64,000 bases of DNA from Haemaphysalis longicornis (lineage: Eukaryota; Arthropoda; Arachnida; Ixodida; Ixodidae), in the NCBI GenBank assembly GCA_013339765.2, contig CM023449.1:19710955-19774954 (forward strand). Reading direction: 5' to 3'. Made by a program: the position numbers and the translations under genes. The notes beneath the pieces were generated by a model. That model was given only the letters and a program-made list of their open reading frames with translations, was not told where the DNA came from and did no database searches. The stretch's first letter is position 1. Each line of letters opens with the position of its first letter. Shown piece by piece: positions 60,456 to 64,000 of the stretch.

Positions 60456-63400
60456 GTAAGCACCGCTGCCCTGACGACACTTGCCTTTATTCAGCTGTAA
60501 CGTTTAGAATTAAAGCAACTGCGCGTAACTTATCTTTAGAGAACTCTCCCTATAGGGCGAGCGCAGAGGTGCAGCAAGAGATGATAATACCTAACTGTTA
60601 TCAAATATACTCTCTGGTGGTGGTTCATGTACGCAAAAGAGGGGAAAAATCGATTTCCTTACCGCGCGGAAAATTTTAAAATCACCCGGACGGTGCACAA
60701 AAAATAACGTTGAAAAATTTTTTCCAGTGTGATGCAAAATGACAGCAACCAAAAAATCACAGATCGCGATTATTTTCCTCCTCTTTTTTGTGGCAAGAGC
60801 GACCCTTTTTTTTCAATTCGCTTGTGCACTAAAAACGTTGAAAACCTTCTCAGGAATTACTATTTGTAAATGAATTAGTAGCGCCTCTTAGAGACCTCGA
60901 GACGGCGCCATATTTTATATTGTAACAAGATGTTCGTGTTATGATCCCTTAAAAAAAAAGAGCCGCTCGAAAATGTTTCCTTCATAAAATGGTTGTACCG
61001 CGTGCTCCGAGGAGTTACTTAGAATACGGCGTCATTTATGACCCATTTTCAACGCCCTCGCGCGCTGTGTAGTTAACGGAGCCAGGGTCGACAACCTAGA
61101 CCCCGCGGTCAGGAGGCCGCCATGGAGTTCATCGTCCGGCGGCCGCCGGGGGCATTGCACAGCCTGCCGGATGTTGGAGCAGCGATCCCCGCATCCTTTT
61201 GCATCCATCTACTTATACTCATGCCAGAGGAAAGCTTCCAGCGTTAACTTCACCAGACGCTAACCATTCTTTTAGCTAAATTAGCATGAATCAATCCCGA
61301 AATATTTGCGACTTCAAAAAACGTAGCTTTCCCGTCATTTTTTTTCTTCCGCCGTCCCCCTCTCTCGCTCTCCTTTATGCGAACCGCCTTTCTCCTCAGC
61401 CGCCTCGTTGACCTGAGCCGTGATGACGGTGGCGCCATCCCTCGGTTAATTGGAGAAACAAAATTCCCGTTTTTGTGCATTTTTGTATACTGTTTATACA
61501 AAAATATATCCAAGGCTCCGTTGATTAGCTATTCGTTGAAAGTGTTTTTTTTTTCTTTTTCATTGCATTCTCGTTCAGGTTGCGCGATAGGCCGCGCTAG
61601 AAACAGCCTGATTGCACCCCGCTGTTTCATAAGGATGCATTTCCCCTGTGCGATTCGATTAACAGCTAGAGCAGCAAGCCATGAGAGATAAATGTTCGGG
61701 TCGCACAAAAGCACGTAAAAATGCAAGGCAAATTAACCTTCAACACACACTGAATTGAAAACCATAAAAGAACAAAACTCGGTGTCAGTAGTATAAGAGC
61801 AGTTTTCACATTGCAAAAACTCCAAAAAGAAAACTAAAAATTGGTGATAAAACATTAAGCTTTAAGAGTTCTGCTAAAATTGTACAGAACTAAAACGGTA
61901 GCATATATAAAGAGTCGCTTCAACATACATGGGTGTATTCGAGGCTCCAAACGCCTGTTTACAGGGGGTATTTAGAACGTTATGCAGTGGATTATAGGGA
62001 AGTAATGATAGCAGAGCGCTCACAACAACCTAAGTGAAGAAAGATACACGGCCACAACGACGCATTTCTTTGTTTTAATAGAAGCGTTGCTTGATTGTTA
62101 GGTGATTACGAAGTTTTCGTGGGAGGCGGAACTGTGACTTCTAATGATGTCACACAGCGTAGTTTAACGGCCTTGTTTAAATGAAAGAGTTAAGATTGAA
62201 ACCCAACTTCAAAACCAAACCGCAGAACTACTGGACAGGCAGAATTGTCGCGCAAGCTCTACAAGCTATTACAAAGATTCTTCTGTACCAGTGCTCATTA
62301 AAAGTCATTTTCTTGTATTCGAAACACAAAAGCAGCTCAGTTCACTTTAATTACATTTAGCTGACGTCGCGTTATGGGGTTACTCAGGGGCGTGCCTCGA
62401 TTCCGTCCGCTTTTTTGTCTATTCTTTTTTCTTCGCAGGTGAACATCTATTTGACGCCGCGTTATCTATCGTTTTATTCAGGGGCGTCCCTCAATGCCTC
62501 CCGCTTGTCCCCCTCCTGTTCATTTTCTCCGCAGGTGATCAGTTGCAACAAGAACATCTGCACGCTCCAGATCACGGACACGACGGGCAGCCACCAGTTT
62601 CCCGCCATGCAGAGGCTCAACATCTCCAAGGGGCACGCATTCATCCTCGTCTACTCGGTCACCTCGGCACAGAGCCTGGAAGAGCTCAGGCCCATCTTCG
62701 AAGTCATACGAGAGGTACTACACCATGCGGCACCTCGAGGAACTATGCTATGCTAACGATGCTATGCTAACGAGGAACTATGATATGCTATAACTATGCT
62801 AACGATCCCAGGAGCGAGAACATAGGAGGCACACCGTCGTGAAAGCAAGGCGCGCAGGTCGAGAATTGAAGAAGCTTTGGGTTTACTGTTTAGTCAGGTG
62901 TGAAGGCTAATCGAATGGTTGTGGTATTTGTAAACGGCTAAGCTTACACAATCATTTGTTATTCCGTTTTTTTAACCAGTGATTTCGTTCCCGCTTCCCA
63001 ATGATCCAAATTTGGTTTAGAAAGTCTAGGGATAATTCCTGCGTTATCAGTTGCGTGGATGATCGAGAATGGGGCTAGAGCAGCCCCTTGCGACTAGAAC
63101 AGGCTAAAACTGCCCTTTGCGACTGAGCCAAAAGATGTTTCGTCTTCACTATGCTTATCGCCTGCTGTTACTGTTCTGCCAGTATGGCAAATGGCCGATT
63201 TAACAGTATCGCATTACTTTCCCAGATGATTACTAAAAGCATTGCGCGCTCCACAAAGTTCTCGGGTACGCTCATTTCACAGGAAAAATGCTTGCATCGT
63301 CTGAAGTGTCGCACTTAAGGGATATTTCAGGGAGATGCATAACTTGAAGCGCACTTTGCGAGCAGCCACTTCTCACGACCAATACGGCAGTTTTTGCGGT

Positions 63401-63969
63401 TCTTATAAATTCCTGCTGTACAGATAGTATACGAGGTAAAAGGCCCCGTATGCCAAGCGCCGCTCCCATGTAACTATTTTGATAGGTTACAGAAAGGCGT
63501 AACCTTTTGCCCAAAGCGACGGAGAGTGCGTCGCAAGCACTTTTAGCAGATGCCCCACAGTCACTCCACGAGTCGGCAACCATTTGAGTCTGCAGCTTCT
63601 CGAGTCGTAACGCTTAAGCATGTACCCGCCGAGTCGGGGACCCCTCGAGTTAAGCCTAACGCTAAGCCTAACGGTGCTGCGCAGGTCAAGGGCGGAGACA
63701 CCGAGGGCATCCCGGTGATGCTGGTGGGCAACAAGTGCGACGAGGGCGAGTCGCGCGAGGTGTCCCCCGACGCGGGCCAGGAGCAGGCCAAGCGCTGGGC
63801 GTGCGGCTTCCTCGAGACGTCGGCCAAGACCAACCACAACGTGCGCGAGCTCTTCCAGGAGCTGCTCAACATGGAGAAGCGCCGCTCCGTATCGCTCCAG
63901 CTGGACGCCAAGAAGACCAAGTCGCAGCTTCGCAAGGAAAAACTCAAGGGCAAGTGTCTCGTCATGTGA
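60318..63969 (+). CDS. DIRAS2: GTP-binding protein Di-Ras (three coding exons)
   Basis: Joined exons 60318-60455, 62535-62714 and 63685-63969 give 200 residues, as expected for the family (about 198-200). Motifs: P-loop GAGGVGKS (14-21), switch I YIPTIEDTY (36-44), G3 DTTGS (61-65), G4 NKCD (122-125), G5 ETSAK (150-154), a lysine-rich tail and CAAX box CLVM (197-200) for prenylation. Di-Ras proteins are Ras-subfamily GTPases at the plasma membrane, enriched in neural tissue. Ser65 replaces the catalytic Gln of Ras, which in the family goes with low intrinsic GTPase activity and a mainly GTP-bound state. All introns are phase 0 with GT-AG ends. The symbol follows the closest vertebrate relatives (DIRAS1/2); which one is not resolved. 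Confidence 0.95.
60456..62534 (+). other. Di-Ras intron 1
   Basis: 2079 nt, phase 0. It holds a GC-rich patch near 61080-61180 and AT-rich DNA elsewhere; no repeat element was recognised. At its 3' end the acceptor region is duplicated (62361-62444 and 62451-62541), so two CAG|GTGA acceptors exist, at 62438/62439 and 62534/62535. Confidence 0.85.
62535..62714 (+). CDS. DIRAS2: Di-Ras coding exon 2
   Basis: Sixty codons (residues 47-106) beginning VISCNKNICTLQITDTTGSH, with switch II, the FPAMQRL helix and GHAFILVYSVTS. The acceptor is TTCTCCGCAG. The donor is GAG|GTACTA (62715), weaker than the exon 1 donor. GC-rich codon use is typical of the gene. Confidence 0.95.
62715..63684 (+). other. 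Di-Ras intron 2
   Basis: 970 nt, phase 0. Just after the donor lies a short tandem patch (about 62731-62806) of GAGGAACTATGCTATGCTAAC-like units, given here only by type. Near the acceptor, two copies of TAAGCCTAACG (63651-63674) each carry a CTAAC branch-point-like motif, and a normal pyrimidine tract is lacking. Confidence 0.8.
63685..63969 (+). CDS. DIRAS2: Di-Ras coding exon 3
   Basis: Ninety-four codons and TGA (residues 107-200), starting VKGGDTEGIPVMLVGNKCDE, with ETSAKTNHNVRELFQELLNM, EKRRSVSLQLD, the basic stretch KEKLKGK and CLVM. The acceptor is GTGCTGCGCAG. The 3' UTR starts at 63970 and runs off the window. Confidence 0.95.
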   Translation, partial: VKGGDTEGIPVMLVGNKCDEGESREVSPDAGQEQAKRWACGFLETSAKTNHNVRELFQELLNMEKRRSVSLQLDAKKTKSQLRKEKLKGKCLVM

Positions 63970-64000
63970 GACCCGTCTGGTCCCGCTCCTCTCCCTCCTC

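Overview
This is eukaryotic nuclear DNA, most likely from a chelicerate and probably an ixodid tick. Gene density is very low. There is one clear spliced host gene at the right end. The window is otherwise dominated by decayed non-LTR, Ty3/Gypsy and Penelope-like retroelements, tRNA-derived SINEs of the kind reported from ixodid ticks, DNA-transposon derivatives, foldback hairpins and long microsatellites. The tick assignment is inference from this repeat repertoire and the arthropod-like gene; no species can be named. No bacterial-type operons, rRNA, canonical tRNA genes or CRISPR arrays were seen. LAYOUT. 1-6.2 kb: a minus-strand SINE with target-site duplications, a dispersed repeat (family E), a 325-bp foldback, a TTAA-flanked element (family C copy 1), a near-perfect hairpin and a pogo/Tigger-like MITE. 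6.2-15.9 kb: mostly featureless AT-rich DNA, with one GC-rich patch near 12.5-13.2 kb. 16.1-26.7 kb: a nested stack. LINE A is split by LINE B; LINE B is split by a 4.16-kb TTAA-flanked element; that element carries a further long-inverted-repeat insert, which holds three hairpins in TA microsatellites. 26.7-35 kb: mostly unassigned DNA plus another TTAA element (32.94-34.39 kb). 35.07-40.12 kb: a decayed Ty3/Gypsy element with one LTR and gag, protease, RT and RNase H remains. Its gag is split by a TA-flanked MITE, and its 3' end is replaced by a Penelope-like fragment with a GIY-YIG domain (40.1-40.95 kb). 41.4-42.1 kb: a 150-bp-period satellite. 43.0-46.4 kb: a decayed DNA transposon with roughly 0.45-kb inverted termini around a transposase-like pseudogene, itself hit by a LINE fragment and a 214-bp foldback. 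46.4-59.7 kb: microsatellites, two more SINEs, a LINE 3' end and a second family E copy. 59.7-64.0 kb: the host gene. THE HOST GENE. Three coding exons (60318-60455, 62535-62714, 63685-63969, plus strand) encode a 200-residue Di-Ras small GTPase. It has intact G motifs, a basic tail and a C-terminal CLVM box. A CpG-rich region with CRE and CCAAT motifs lies upstream. A diverged tandem duplication of the intron 1 acceptor region provides a second in-frame acceptor 96 nt upstream of the standard one. INTERPRETATION. The mobile elements do not work together. They record successive insertions, several of which can be ordered because removing the younger element at its target-site duplication restores the reading frame of the older one. 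The best candidates for undescribed biology are the long-TIR transposon at 43.0-46.4 kb, the tRNA-3'-half-like hairpins sitting in TA arrays at 21.6-22.7 kb, and the possible 32-residue alternative insert in Di-Ras.
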